Source: Jiangella asiatica
GTDB taxonomy: Bacteria; Actinomycetota; Actinomycetes; Jiangellales; Jiangellaceae
Direction of reading: 5' to 3'
Assembly (NCBI RefSeq): GCF_004349065.1
Contig: NZ_SMKZ01000020.1
Span: forward strand, 57,064-121,063
Length of the DNA stretch: 64,000 nt
The notes beneath the pieces are model-generated. The model was not told the origin of the DNA. It saw nothing but the letters and a program-made list of their open reading frames with translations, and searched no databases. Position 1 is the first letter of the stretch, and the number at the start of each line of letters is the position of its first letter. Positions 8,528-18,838 of this stretch are shown one piece after another. A program made the translations under genes and the position numbers.

Positions 8528-9297
8528 CGGCGCTCCCGCTCGCTGTACGAGCGCAGGGCACGGAGGAAGTCGACGCGCCGGAAGTCAGGCCACAGCGCTT
8601 CGCAGAAGTAGAACTCGGAGTTGGCGCTCTGCCAGAGCATGAACCCGGACAGCCGCTGCTCGCCGCTGGCCCGGATGACGAGGTCGGGGTCGGGCTGGCC
8701 CTTGGTGTAGAGGTGCGCGGCGATGCCCTCGACGGTGATCACCTCGGCCACCTCCTCCAGCGAGGCACCCTTCGACGCGTGCTCCTGCAACAGCGCCCGG
8801 ACGGCGTCGGCGATCTCGTGCCGTCCCCCGTAGCCGACGGCGACGTTGACGTGCATGCCGGACAGGCCGCGGGTGCGGTCGGCCGCCTCCTTGATGACGG
8901 AGGCGGTGCGGTCGGGCAGCAGGTCGAGCGCGCCCATCGGGTGGACGCGCCAGCGGCCGGTGGCGGCGATGTCGTCGATGAGGTTCTCGATGATGCCCAG
9001 CAGCGGCACCAGCTCGTCCTCGGGGCGGTCGAGGTTGTCGGTGGACAGCATCCACAGCGTCACGACGCCCACGTCGAGCTCGTCGCACCAGCCGAGGAAC
9101 TCCTGCGCCTTCTCCGCGCCGGCCTGGTGGCCGCTGGAGGTGGGCGCTCCGAACGCGCGCGCCCACCGTCTGTTGCCGTCCATGAGGACCGCGACGTGGC
9201 GAGGCAGGCGGTGCCGGTCAAGGCGCCGCCGAATGCGCTTCTCATAGAGTCGGTAGACCAGGTCGGATAGACCCATCGACCGCTGCACCTCCAGCAT
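8515..9297 (-). CDS. Isoprenyl (cis-prenyl) transferase
   Basis: A 260-residue UppS-family enzyme that condenses isopentenyl diphosphate onto an allylic diphosphate in Z configuration, for cell-wall lipid carriers. It has the catalytic MDGNRRWAR motif (Asp), the WMLSTDN segment and the C-terminal signature LVIRASGEQRLSGFMLWQ...SEFYF. Its pairing with a divergent hemolysin III gene matches mycobacterial Rv1086/Rv1085c (from memory), where the product is short-chain Z-FPP; chain length here is not predictable by eye. ATG at 9297; MGLSD seven residues later is an alternative. Confidence 0.92.
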   Translation of the reverse strand: MLEVQRSMGLSDLVYRLYEKRIRRRLDRHRLPRHVAVLMDGNRRWARAFGAPTSSGHQAGAEKAQEFLGWCDELDVGVVTLWMLSTDNLDRPEDELVPLLGIIENLIDDIAATGRWRVHPMGALDLLPDRTASVIKEAADRTRGLSGMHVNVAVGYGGRHEIADAVRALLQEHASKGASLEEVAEVITVEGIAAHLYTKGQPDPDLVIRASGEQRLSGFMLWQSANSEFYFCEALWPDFRRVDFLRALRSYSERERRYGR

Positions 9298-9385
9298 CGT
9301 CGCCCGCCGGGGGATGTCCCTTTCTCAGCCGAGAGACTACTCTCACCCGGGGCGGGCGCCCGAATTCGCGGGTACGGTGACATTC

Positions 9386-10078
9386 ATGACGTTCGACGAG
9401 CACGTGCGCGAGGCAGTCGCGGCGGTCAAGCCCAGATTACGGGGCTGGCTGCATGCGGGGACCTTCCCGGTCGCGGTGCTCGCCGGCCTGGTCCTGGTGA
9501 TCGTTGCGCCGTCGACGCAGGTGCGGGTCAGCAGCGCCATCTACACCCTGACCGCGGCGCTGCTGTTCGGTATCAGCGCCATCTACCACCGCGGCCGGTG
9601 GTCGCCGCGCACCCAGGCCGCCCTGCGCCGGCTCGACCACGCCAACATCTTCCTGATCATCGCCGGCACGTACACGCCGTTCACCGTGCTCGTCCTCCCG
9701 GATGGCCAGGCTCAGCTGCTGCTGTCACTGGTCTGGGCCGGTGCGCTGCTCGGAGTCGGTTTCCGGGTCCTGTGGGTGAGTGCGCCGCGCTGGCTCTACG
9801 TGCCCATCTACCTGGCGCTGGGCTGGGCGGCGGTGTTCTGGCTGCCGCAGTTCGCCAGCAACGGCGGCGCCGCGGTGGTGACGCTGATCATCGTCGGCGG
9901 CCTGATGTACACCGTCGGCGCCATCGTGTACGGCACGCAGCGGCCGAACCCGTCGCCGCGCTGGTTCGGGTTCCACGAGGTGTTCCACGCGTTCACCTTG
10001 GCCGGGTTCGCCAGTCACCACGTCGGCATCTGGCTGGCCGCGTTCGGTGTCGGGGCCGGCGCCGCCGTCACCACCTGA
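9386..10078 (+). CDS. Hemolysin III / PAQR-family membrane protein
   Basis: A 230-residue integral membrane protein with about seven hydrophobic segments and PAQR motifs: SAIYHRG after TM2, RRLDHANIFLIIAGTYTP, and a terminal HEVFHAFTLAGFASHHVGIW supplying the conserved His cluster. Physiological roles of bacterial members are unclear; eukaryotic relatives are receptors or hydrolases with a zinc site. The ATG at 9386 has a weak ribosome site, and a -10-like TACGGT lies about 12 nt upstream, so the mRNA may be leaderless. Confidence 0.88.
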   Translation: MTFDEHVREAVAAVKPRLRGWLHAGTFPVAVLAGLVLVIVAPSTQVRVSSAIYTLTAALLFGISAIYHRGRWSPRTQAALRRLDHANIFLIIAGTYTPFTVLVLPDGQAQLLLSLVWAGALLGVGFRVLWVSAPRWLYVPIYLALGWAAVFWLPQFASNGGAAVVTLIIVGGLMYTVGAIVYGTQRPNPSPRWFGFHEVFHAFTLAGFASHHVGIWLAAFGVGAGAAVTT

Positions 10079-10081
10079 GGG

Positions 10082-10103
10082 CCGGCGGTACGCCCCCCGC
10101 CGG
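10082..10103 (+). terminator. Hairpin after hemolysin III gene
   Basis: A 7-bp stem CCGGCGG/CCGCCGG (10082-10088/10097-10103) lies 4 nt past the stop, followed by family A repeat arms at 10166-10260. Confidence 0.45.
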
Positions 10104-10165
10104 TCTGAGGTGGGCGCCCGCCCTCGTCGGGATTCGTGCGCCCGGCTCACCCGACGTGTCAGCCT

Positions 10166-10262
10166 GTGATCATCGACGATGGCTGCGGAAGCTGTCGCAC
10201 AAGTCGGGGACCGATCGGTCGAGTGGAAACCAGTAGCGTCGCCAACTGTTGATGATCATGGG
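10166..10262. repeat. Family A intergenic repeat, degenerate copy
   Basis: The outer arms GTGATCATCGACGATGGC (left) and GCGTCGCCAACTGTTGATGATC (right) match the arms of the perfect copy at 39633-39692, but about 50 bp of unrelated DNA separates them. The right arm supplies the stop codon (10256-10258) of the minus-strand gene that ends here. Confidence 0.55.
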
Positions 10263-10780
10263 TCGGGGGTGGGGCCGGCCGAGCGCACCTCCTCGACGTG
10301 GGTCAGCGCCTGACGCAGGTCGGCCAGCCAGGTGTCGGCGTTCTTCGCCACCAGCTTGACGCACCACGCGAGGGCCTCGGACCGCGACCGCGCCACGCCG
10401 GCGTCCACCAGCGTGTCCAGGACCTGACGCTCCGGCTGGCGCAGCCGGGTCATGACCGGCGCGGCCAGCCGGGTGAACAGCTCCTGCCGGTCGCCGCACT
10501 CGACACCCCAAGCGACCTTGCGGCCGCTGCGGTGCTCGAGCTCACGGGCGATCTCGATGCGCCGCTCCCGAGTGCTCTCGCGGAACGCGCTGACCCGGCC
10601 CGAGAGCGCCGCTTCGCGTTCGACGTCGGAGACGCCCTCAGCCGTCGGCGGCGCCGGGATGCGGCCGACGATCGTGATCTCTTCGCGGTCGATGGTGACC
10701 TCGACGGGTCCTTCGAACCAGTCGTCCGGCAACCGGCCGGTGAGCCAGCCACGGACCTTCTCCACCTGTTCGTTGCTCAT
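10256..10780 (-). CDS. Conserved hypothetical with ribbon-helix-helix-like C-terminus
   Basis: A 174-residue soluble protein seen in many actinobacteria (from memory) without a known role. The N-terminal half has a beta-rich segment (VEVTIDREEITIVGRIP) and then a long charged helix (RESTRERRIEIARELEHRSG). The C-terminal region LVDAGVARSRSEALAWCVKL resembles a ribbon-helix-helix DNA-binding unit. A tandem 8-bp repeat sits directly before the start, so autoregulation is possible. No good ribosome site is visible before the ATG at 10780. It follows the YyaL-like gene on the same strand. Confidence 0.75.
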   Translation of the reverse strand: MSNEQVEKVRGWLTGRLPDDWFEGPVEVTIDREEITIVGRIPAPPTAEGVSDVEREAALSGRVSAFRESTRERRIEIARELEHRSGRKVAWGVECGDRQELFTRLAAPVMTRLRQPERQVLDTLVDAGVARSRSEALAWCVKLVAKNADTWLADLRQALTHVEEVRSAGPTPDP

Positions 10781-10786
10781 GTTGCG

Positions 10787-10803
10787 ATGATTACATGATT
10801 ACA
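10787..10803 (-). promoter_or_regulatory. Tandem ATGATTAC operator candidate
   Basis: ATGATTAC occurs twice in immediate tandem, 7 nt upstream of the start of the 174-residue RHH-like gene. It is strikingly AT-rich for this genome. The spacing suggests a leaderless or repressed transcript start. The role is inferred. Confidence 0.4.
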
Positions 10804-10850
10804 GGGTTGCGGCCAGGCTCGTTTGCTCTGGGCGTACTCGGTTGTCGCGA

Positions 10851-12899
<2,049 letters not shown>

Positions 12900-13326
12900 C
12901 CCACCCACGCTAGCCGCCATGTGCCGCGGCGGACGTACCGGCGACCGTAGCGCGGCAACGCGTCGACGGGTGAACCCGGCATGCCCGAGGCAACACGGCC
13001 ACCGGAGCGCCATATTCGACAAAAGTCGAACATGCCAATCGCCCTTCGGCGTCGATGACGACACAATTCATGCCGACAGCATGACTAGTCGAGACCGACA
13101 CCGAAGGGCGAGTGCCCCCCGGCTCTTGGCTTCTCAGCACCAATCAACGGTGCCCGTCAGGCCCTCGAAAGGCCGACGCGATGACCTGACGTCGGAGACT
13201 ATGCACCATGTGATCGCTCTGTGTCAACGCAGGCCAGTCGCCCAGCGAGGCGTCGGGAATGTGACGGCCAATGTGACGAGAATTCAATTCGCCATCACAA
13301 TTTCCCGACGCTCGGCGGGTCCCTTC
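12900..13326. other. Intergenic, no gene seen
   Basis: A 427-bp gap between two minus-strand genes. It contains a short inverted repeat around 13015-13030 (ATTCGAC/GTCGAA with an AAAA loop) and lower GC near 13280-13310. No RNA gene, convincing ORF or strong terminator was recognised. It should include the promoter of the YyaL-like gene and the terminator of the ScyD-like gene. Confidence 0.4.
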
Positions 13327-14448
13327 TCAGCCCAATCGCAAGAGTGCTCCGGGGCCGAATACCGGCGCGGCCACATAGAGCTTTCCATGCAATCCGACGT
13401 CGACTCCGCCGGGCAGGATGAACGAGCCGGGGGCGATCTCGGAACGCGAACCGCCCGGCCGGACCTTGATCAGACCGCCGACCGGCGGGTCGACCAGACC
13501 CAGCTCCCACTGCAGCCAGCTCTGGTTGACCAGCTGGACCGCGTAGATGGTGCCGTGCTTGCCGCTGGCCAGATCGACAACGGAGGTCAGGCCGTCGGCG
13601 AAGCGCCTGCAGTCGCCCCTGTTCGGACGCTCGGGGTCGCAGACCGCGTCGACCGAGCCTGGCTTGATCCGCCAGATCTGCGAGGTGCCCGGCGTGGCTG
13701 GGAAGCCGCGTAGCTCACCGACGTACCAGTAGCCGTCGGAGCCGACGGTCACAGACGTCGCGACACCCTCGGACGGGATGCGCGCTCCGGCCGGCGGCAG
13801 CGGCTCGCCGTCCACCTCGTCCGGCAGTTCCTCCGGCACCTCGACCACCCGGTTCGCCAGCCGGGCCACCGTGACGATGTGCCCGTTCGGGTAGACGCGC
13901 AGGAGGTCGTTGCCGGCCGCGTCGGCCACCAGCACGCTGCCGTCCGTCAGCGCCGCCAGCCCGAACGGGTTCGTCTCCGTCGGGTTGTCCTCGAGGTCGA
14001 ACGGATCGGGATCGTCCTGCTGGTAGGCGCCGATGTCGGCGATGACCTTGGGTGAGCGGCCCGGCCGCACCTGGTAGAGCGTTGCCGCGCCGGTGCCAGG
14101 CTCGCCGGCCGTGGTGAGGGCGAACACCCGTCCAGCCCTCGACACTGCCACCGCCGGCGCGATGAAGCCGGCTGGCACCTGGCCGAGCTCGTGCACCTTC
14201 GGCTCGCGCCCGCGATCGATGACGAGGCTGATGGTCCCGTCAGCTTCACCGACGACGATGCGTCCGGCCTGGTCGACCGCGACTCCGCGCGGACCGTCCA
14301 GCTCGACGACCGGCTTCGGCTCGGAAGACCCGTGCCAGCCACCGCCGGAGGCGTTGGCGGCGACCGATGCTCCGACCAGGACTCCACTGACGGCGACCAC
14401 ACCGGTCGCGAGTGCTGCTGCGGCACGAGCGCGCGACAAACGCACCAT
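13327..14448 (-). CDS. Secreted ScyD/ScyE-family beta-propeller protein
   Basis: A 373-residue exported protein. Residues 1-35 form a signal peptide (Arg-rich start, Ala/Val core, ANASGG). The rest is a repeated beta-propeller with blades such as GPRGVAVDQAGRIVVGEADG and NPFGLAALTDGSVLVADAAGN, ending in LPGGVDVGLHGKLYVAAP. This pattern is typical of ScyD/ScyE-like proteins, named from cyanobacterial scytonemin clusters; in actinobacteria their role is unknown. ATG at 14448 is preferred because GGGGGG precedes it and the signal peptide starts there; the frame remains open to 14541. Confidence 0.85.
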   Translation of the reverse strand: MVRLSRARAAAALATGVVAVSGVLVGASVAANASGGGWHGSSEPKPVVELDGPRGVAVDQAGRIVVGEADGTISLVIDRGREPKVHELGQVPAGFIAPAVAVSRAGRVFALTTAGEPGTGAATLYQVRPGRSPKVIADIGAYQQDDPDPFDLEDNPTETNPFGLAALTDGSVLVADAAGNDLLRVYPNGHIVTVARLANRVVEVPEELPDEVDGEPLPPAGARIPSEGVATSVTVGSDGYWYVGELRGFPATPGTSQIWRIKPGSVDAVCDPERPNRGDCRRFADGLTSVVDLASGKHGTIYAVQLVNQSWLQWELGLVDPPVGGLIKVRPGGSRSEIAPGSFILPGGVDVGLHGKLYVAAPVFGPGALLRLG

Positions 14449-14549
14449 GACATTCCCCCCGTTTCCCCGTGACGCCCGCGCCCCCCTTTTGGGGCCGAAA
14501 CCCCATGGCGCAAGCCCGCCAATGCCTAACACGATGATCATGGGGCGTC

Positions 14550-14586
14550 AAGAGAGGTCAGTGCCGCACGGCCACCGACCTCTCTT
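14550..14586 (-). terminator. Terminator of VOC gene
   Basis: A 10-bp perfect stem AAGAGAGGTC/GACCTCTCTT (14550-14559/14577-14586) lies 7 nt past the stop of the minus-strand VOC gene. A family A core, ATGATCATGGGG, lies just beyond it (14533-14544). Confidence 0.6.
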
Positions 14587-14593
14587 CGGATGG

Positions 14594-15055
14594 TCAGGAG
14601 TCGCCGGGCTCGAATGCCTCGCGCATGGCCTTCTGGTCCAGTGCCTTGTCGTTCAGCTCGTTGAGGCTGTACCAGTTCCCGGAGTTGTCGCGGAACACCG
14701 CCTCGACGCCGTACGGCCGGTCGGCCGGTTCCTGCAGGAACTCCACTCCCCGGGCGGTGTACTCCTCGAACGTTCGGCGACAGTCGTCGGTGTTCCACGC
14801 GCCCGCGCTCAACGCGCCCTTGGCCATCAGCTCACGCAGCGTCGCCGCCGTCTCCTCGTCGTGCATCGGCGGACCGGGGACCGTCAGGGAGAGCTGGAAG
14901 TCCGGGCTGGCCGGCGGGCCCACCGTCAGCCACCGGTAGCCGTTTTCCATGCGCACGTCGGAGCGCAGCTCGAAGCCCAGTTTGTTGATGAAGAAGTCGA
15001 GTGCTTCGTCGTAGTCGTCGACATACACGCCGGCGACACCCAGCTTGGTGATCAT
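14594..15055 (-). CDS. VOC-family (glyoxalase-like) protein
   Basis: A 153-residue single-domain VOC protein: an N-terminal module (VAGVYVDDYDEALDFFINKL) and a C-terminal module (FRDNSGNWYSLNEL). ATG at 15055 follows GGAGGA; the longer frame upstream overlaps the AraC gene and lacks family features. It is downstream of an AraC regulator on the same strand with a 38-bp gap, a common operon pair in which the regulator controls the VOC gene. The substrate is unknown. Confidence 0.85.
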   Translation of the reverse strand: MITKLGVAGVYVDDYDEALDFFINKLGFELRSDVRMENGYRWLTVGPPASPDFQLSLTVPGPPMHDEETAATLRELMAKGALSAGAWNTDDCRRTFEEYTARGVEFLQEPADRPYGVEAVFRDNSGNWYSLNELNDKALDQKAMREAFEPGDS

Positions 15056-15093
15056 GATTCCTCCGTTCGCTCGGCACTTCGTCGTGCACGACG

Positions 15094-15594
15094 CTACGGG
15101 GCACCGTCGCCGTCGGGCTTCTCCGTCGTTGCTCTCTTCGACCGCGATGCCACCGATTGCTGGTGCGGCCCACTCCACATGAGGATGTAGCAGCCCGGGA
15201 TCAGCGGCGGACCGGCTGCGTGGGCGTCGCGCTGGAAGCGCGACGGCGACACGCCGACCAGGTCGGTGAAGAGGCTGCTGAACGAACCCAGGCTGGAGAA
15301 GCCGACCAGGTGGCAGATCTCCGTGACACTGAGATCGGCGACGCGCAGCAGCTCCTGCGCACGCTCGACGCGCCGACGGGTGAGGTAGCGGCCCGGTGTC
15401 TCGCCGTACGCGGCCTGGAAGGCGCGGACCAGGTGGAAGCGCGAGTATCCGGCCGCGGCCGCGATGTCGGCCAGCTCGACGGGATCGGCGTACGAGCGGT
15501 CGATGAAGTCGCGGGCCCGCCGCACCGCGACCAGCGTCTGGACGACGGCGCTGCCGGCTCCGGTGCCGGCTCGCCGGCCGGACCGCGTCGCCAT
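15094..15594 (-). CDS. AraC-family transcriptional regulator
   Basis: A 166-residue regulator made mostly of a double helix-turn-helix AraC domain: DFIDRSYADPVELADIAAAA, RFHLVRAFQAAYGETPGRYL and the second helix pair ending in GFSSLGSFSSLFTDLVGVSP. There is no large sensor domain; the C-terminal 45 residues are Pro/Arg-rich and unassigned. It is probably transcribed with the following VOC gene. Its start lies just below the stop of the small membrane protein gene. Confidence 0.88.
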   Translation of the reverse strand: MATRSGRRAGTGAGSAVVQTLVAVRRARDFIDRSYADPVELADIAAAAGYSRFHLVRAFQAAYGETPGRYLTRRRVERAQELLRVADLSVTEICHLVGFSSLGSFSSLFTDLVGVSPSRFQRDAHAAGPPLIPGCYILMWSGPHQQSVASRSKRATTEKPDGDGAP

Positions 15595-15598
15595 GCGG

Positions 15599-15808
15599 TC
15601 AGTCCGACGGCTCGCGGTGCCCGCGCATCCGCTCGGCGTCGGTGAGGCCCTCGTCGTCGAAGTCGACCTTGCGGATCTGCTTGCGCATGCTGCGGTACAG
15701 CACCAGCAGCGCCACCAGCAGGAAGATCACCACCAGGAATCCGAGCAGACCGGGGCCGATCTCGGCGTTCTCGGACTCTGCCTCCGCGGCGGCCGCCATC
15801 AGGTACAC
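15599..15808 (-). CDS. Small single-pass membrane protein
   Basis: A 69-residue protein with one strong transmembrane helix (GPGLLGFLVVIFLLVALLVL) followed by a basic then acidic cytoplasmic tail (RSMRKQIRKVDFDDEG). GTG at 15808 is chosen because GAGGAGGTGG precedes it; ATG at 15799 is the alternative. It sits directly downstream of mca on the same strand, as a similar small gene does in mycobacteria (Rv1083, from memory). The role is unknown. Confidence 0.75.
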   Translation of the reverse strand: MYLMAAAAEAESENAEIGPGLLGFLVVIFLLVALLVLYRSMRKQIRKVDFDDEGLTDAERMRGHREPSD

Positions 15809-15870
15809 GGCGCCCACCTCCTCGTCGTCACGCCTTGCAGGCTCATTGTCGCACCGTTGGTCGTCAAAGG

Positions 15871-16731
15871 TCAGCGCAGCCCGGCGAAGAGGTCGTCCTC
15901 GGGGAGGTCGGTGGGAACGTGCGACGTGACCAGCTCGTAGTCCTCGGTGGGCCAGGCCGCCTGGTGGACCTCCAGCGGGACGGCGAACCACGGGCCGTCC
16001 GGATCGATCTGGGTGGCGTGCGCCAGTAGCGCGCGGTCGCGCACCGGGAAGTACTCGGCGCACTCCACCTTCGTGGTCACGCGGTCGTCCCAGGCCGTGT
16101 CGGTCCACTCCTCGAGCCTGTCCGCGTACGGCGACCGAAGACCGCGCCGCTCCATCTCCTCGTGCAGCGCCAGCATCCGGCCGCGGCTGAACGCGTGGTG
16201 GTAGTAGAGCTTGGCCGGCTGCCACGGCTCGCCGGTGCCGCTGTACTGGCCCGCGTCACCGGCAGCCTCGAACGCGGCCACAGTGACCTTGTGGCACATG
16301 ATGTGGTCCGGATGCGGGTAGCCGCCGTTCTCGTCGTACGTGGTGACGACGTGCGGGCGGAACCGCCGGATCACCTCGACCAGCGGCTCGGCGGCCTTCT
16401 CGACCGGCATCAACCCGAAGGTCCCCTCTGGGAGCGGCGGCAGCGGGTCACCCTCGGGCAGGCCGGAGTCGACGAAGCCCAGCCACTCCTGCCGCACACC
16501 GAGGATCTGCCGCGCCGCGTCCATCTCCTGCCGGCGGATGGCGCTCATGTTCGCCAGCACGTCGGGCCGCTCCATCTTCGGGTTGAGGATGGAGCCGCGT
16601 TCGCCGCCGGTGCAGGTGACCACCAGGACGTCGACGCCCTCGGCGACGTAGCGCGCCGTGGACGCCGCGCCCTTGCTGGACTCGTCGTCGGGATGAGCAT
16701 GGACGTGCATCAGCCGCAGCGGCTCTTTCAC
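15871..16731 (-). CDS. mca: Mycothiol S-conjugate amidase
   Basis: A 286-residue zinc hydrolase that cleaves mycothiol S-conjugates to release mercapturic acids for export and recycle the GlcN-Ins part. It belongs to the MshB/LmbE family: the zinc motif HAHPDDES is near the N-terminus and the third ligand lies in [12 protein letters not shown]. The length matches the mycobacterial enzyme (about 288), and the C-terminal segment with [20 protein letters not shown] distinguishes Mca from MshB. The start is the GTG at 16731; no convincing alternative is seen. It is divergent from the DUF4307 gene. Confidence 0.94.
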   Translation of the reverse strand: MKEPLRLMHVHAHPDDESSKGAASTARYVAEGVDVLVVTCTGGERGSILNPKMERPDVLANMSAIRRQEMDAARQILGVRQEWLGFVDSGLPEGDPLPPLPEGTFGLMPVEKAAEPLVEVIRRFRPHVVTTYDENGGYPHPDHIMCHKVTVAAFEAAGDAGQYSGTGEPWQPAKLYYHHAFSRGRMLALHEEMERRGLRSPYADRLEEWTDTAWDDRVTTKVECAEYFPVRDRALLAHATQIDPDGPWFAVPLEVHQAAWPTEDYELVTSHVPTDLPEDDLFAGLR

Positions 16732-16864
16732 CAGGACCCCATCGTTCGCGTCGTATCCCGTGGACGGCTCGGTGCGGGGGAGGCTCGCCCCTCGGAACCA
16801 TCCACGGGATAATGGTGCCGCACAGCACCGACAACCGATCCGCCAGCCCCTTGGACGCAGCCTG

Positions 16865-17275
16865 ATGGCCGACAACCAGACCGAGCCGAGCGATCTCCTG
16901 GCCGAGCGGTACGGCCGCCGCCACGGCCGCGGCCGTGGCCCGATCGTCGCCGTCTCCGCCGCGTTCGTCGTCCTGGTGGCCGTGGCCTCGTGGCTCATCG
17001 TGCGTACCGTCAACTCACCGCTCGATGCGAGCCTGCACTCCTGGGACCCGCCACGTGGCGACGTCCTGCCCGTCACCGTCGAGCTGCGCCGCGACGCCGG
17101 CCTCGCCGTCACCTGCGAGCTCGTCGCCGTCGACGTGCGGCAGATCGTCGTCGGACAGCTCGAGCTCGACGTGCCGGCCGGGCCCGAGGAACACCTGCGG
17201 GTCGACGCCGAGATCCCTCTCCAGGGCGACGGCATCGCACCGGAGCTGACCGGGTGCAGCGCAGCCTCCGACTAG
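16865..17275 (+). CDS. DUF4307 membrane protein
   Basis: A 136-residue protein with a short cytoplasmic N-terminus ([15 protein letters not shown]), one transmembrane helix ([20 protein letters not shown]) and an extracytoplasmic beta-rich domain with two Cys. This is the DUF4307 pattern. The family is found beside mca and greA across actinobacteria (Rv1081c in M. tuberculosis, from memory), which supports the annotation but gives no function. Confidence 0.85.
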   Translation: MADNQTEPSDLLAERYGRRHGRGRGPIVAVSAAFVVLVAVASWLIVRTVNSPLDASLHSWDPPRGDVLPVTVELRRDAGLAVTCELVAVDVRQIVVGQLELDVPAGPEEHLRVDAEIPLQGDGIAPELTGCSAASD

Positions 17276-17424
17276 CCCGCTGAACTGCGAAAATCGTCGG
17301 GCCGCCACAAACCTTGTATCCTTGTGGATTCCCCCGTCACCTTCCTCCGGGCGGCTGGCCCGGCGGTGCAGCACACCCACGACGAGTGCGCACCGAACCC
17401 GATTGAACCCGAGGAGCAGTTGCC

Positions 17425-17928
17425 GTGACCGCTACGAGCGAAAACGTCGCCTGGCTCACCCAGGATGCCTACGACCGCCTCAAGCAGGAGCTGGAGCATC
17501 TGATGGGCCCGGCTCGGCTCGAGATCGCGAAGCGGATCGAGGAGGCGCGCGCCGAGGGCGACCTGTCGGAGAACGGCGGGTATCACGCGGCCAAGGAAGA
17601 GCAGGGCAAGCAGGAGGCCCGCATCCACCAGCTGCAGCAGCTCCTGCAGCGGGCACAGGTCGGCGACCCACCCGACGACGGCGTCGTGGAGCCCGGCATG
17701 ATCGTCGAGATCCGCTTCGAGGGCGACGACGACGTCGAGCGCTTCCTGCTCGGCTCCCGCGAGCTCGCGTCCCTGGACAACTCCGTCGACCTCGACGTCT
17801 ACTCGCTGAAGTCGCCGCTCGGCGCCGCCATCAGCGGCAAGAAGGTCGGCGACACCGCCTCCTACCAGGCTCCCAACGGCAGCACCATTACCGTCGAGGT
17901 CGTCAGCGCCAAGCCCTACGGCGCTTGA
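17425..17928 (+). CDS. greA: Transcription elongation factor GreA
   Basis: A 167-residue GreA. The N-terminal coiled coil enters the RNA polymerase secondary channel and stimulates cleavage of backtracked RNA; its acidic tip (EARAEGDLSENGGYHAAKEE) is intact. The C-terminal FKBP-like domain ends SPLGAAISGKKVGDTASY. GTG at 17425 follows a GAGGAG ribosome site. It is followed by an 18-bp perfect terminator stem. The neighbouring DUF4307 and mca genes are the usual actinobacterial context. Confidence 0.95.
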   Translation: MTATSENVAWLTQDAYDRLKQELEHLMGPARLEIAKRIEEARAEGDLSENGGYHAAKEEQGKQEARIHQLQQLLQRAQVGDPPDDGVVEPGMIVEIRFEGDDDVERFLLGSRELASLDNSVDLDVYSLKSPLGAAISGKKVGDTASYQAPNGSTITVEVVSAKPYGA

Positions 17929-17944
17929 CGCCACCGAGAACGCG

Positions 17945-17985
17945 GACGAGGTGCCGCTCGCGAAGATCGCGAGCGGCACCTCGTC
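17945..17985. terminator. Strong bidirectional terminator
   Basis: An 18-bp perfect stem (17945-17962/17968-17985) with a 5-nt loop AAGAT sits between convergent greA (ends 17928) and the ABC permease gene (ends 18008). Confidence 0.85.
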
Positions 17986-18007
17986 GCGTGTGGGGCTGGG
18001 CCTCTGG

Positions 18008-18838
18008 TTACTTGCTGGAGGCGGCCTTGTACTTGCGGATCGCCAGCGGCGCGAAGACCGCAATGATCAGCAGGCACCACAGCAGTGCGGCCGCGACCGG
18101 GTTCTCCATCGGCCAGGCGTCGGAGTCGATGATGCCCTGGTTGCCGAACAGGTCGCGGGCACCGGCCACCATGGCGCTGACGGGATTCCACTCCGCGATG
18201 GCCTGAACGACGGACGGCATCGTGGACGGCGGCACGAACGCGTTGGACATGAACACGACCGGGAACAGCCAGATCAGCCCGGCGGACGCGGCCACCTGCG
18301 GGTTGCCGACCGACAGCCCGATGTAGGCGCCGACCCAGAGCATCGCGAACGCGAACAGCATCATCAGCCCGATCGCGGCGAGGAACTGGCCGAAACCGTT
18401 GTGGAACGTCCAGCCGACGATGAACCCGCAGACGATCATGATGACCAGCACGATGAACTGGTTCACCAGGTCGGCCACGACACGCCCGGAAATCACCGCG
18501 GAACGGGCCATCGGCAGCGACCGGAACCGGTCGATCAGACCCTTCTGCATGTCGTCGGCGAGACCGACACTGGCCGGCGCACACGCGAACGCCATGGTCT
18601 GGACGAAGATGCCGGCCATCAGGTACTCGGTGTAGTCGACACCGGGGGCCTGGATCGCGCCGCCGAACACGTAGGCGAACAGCAGCACGAACATGATCGG
18701 CTGGATGAACATGTAGATCTGGTTATCCGGCACCCGCAGGCCGGCCCGGATGTTCCGCCAGGTGATGGTCATGGCGTCGGTGAACGCCTGGCTGAGCCCG
18801 ACCCGACTGGCGCTCGGCATGAGGTCGGTGGTGGTCAC
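18008..18838 (-). CDS. ABC-2 type permease, DrrB-like
   Basis: A 276-residue membrane subunit of a drug/lipid exporter, with six predicted helices, the cytoplasmic segment DMQKGLIDRFRSLPMARSAV and the late motif EWNPVSAMVAGARDLFGN typical of the DrrB/ABC-2 group. The GTG start overlaps the stop of the ATPase gene, so they are translationally coupled. The substrate is unknown; DrrAB homologues export anthracyclines or lipids. Confidence 0.88.
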   Translation of the reverse strand: MTTTDLMPSASRVGLSQAFTDAMTITWRNIRAGLRVPDNQIYMFIQPIMFVLLFAYVFGGAIQAPGVDYTEYLMAGIFVQTMAFACAPASVGLADDMQKGLIDRFRSLPMARSAVISGRVVADLVNQFIVLVIMIVCGFIVGWTFHNGFGQFLAAIGLMMLFAFAMLWVGAYIGLSVGNPQVAASAGLIWLFPVVFMSNAFVPPSTMPSVVQAIAEWNPVSAMVAGARDLFGNQGIIDSDAWPMENPVAAALLWCLLIIAVFAPLAIRKYKAASSK

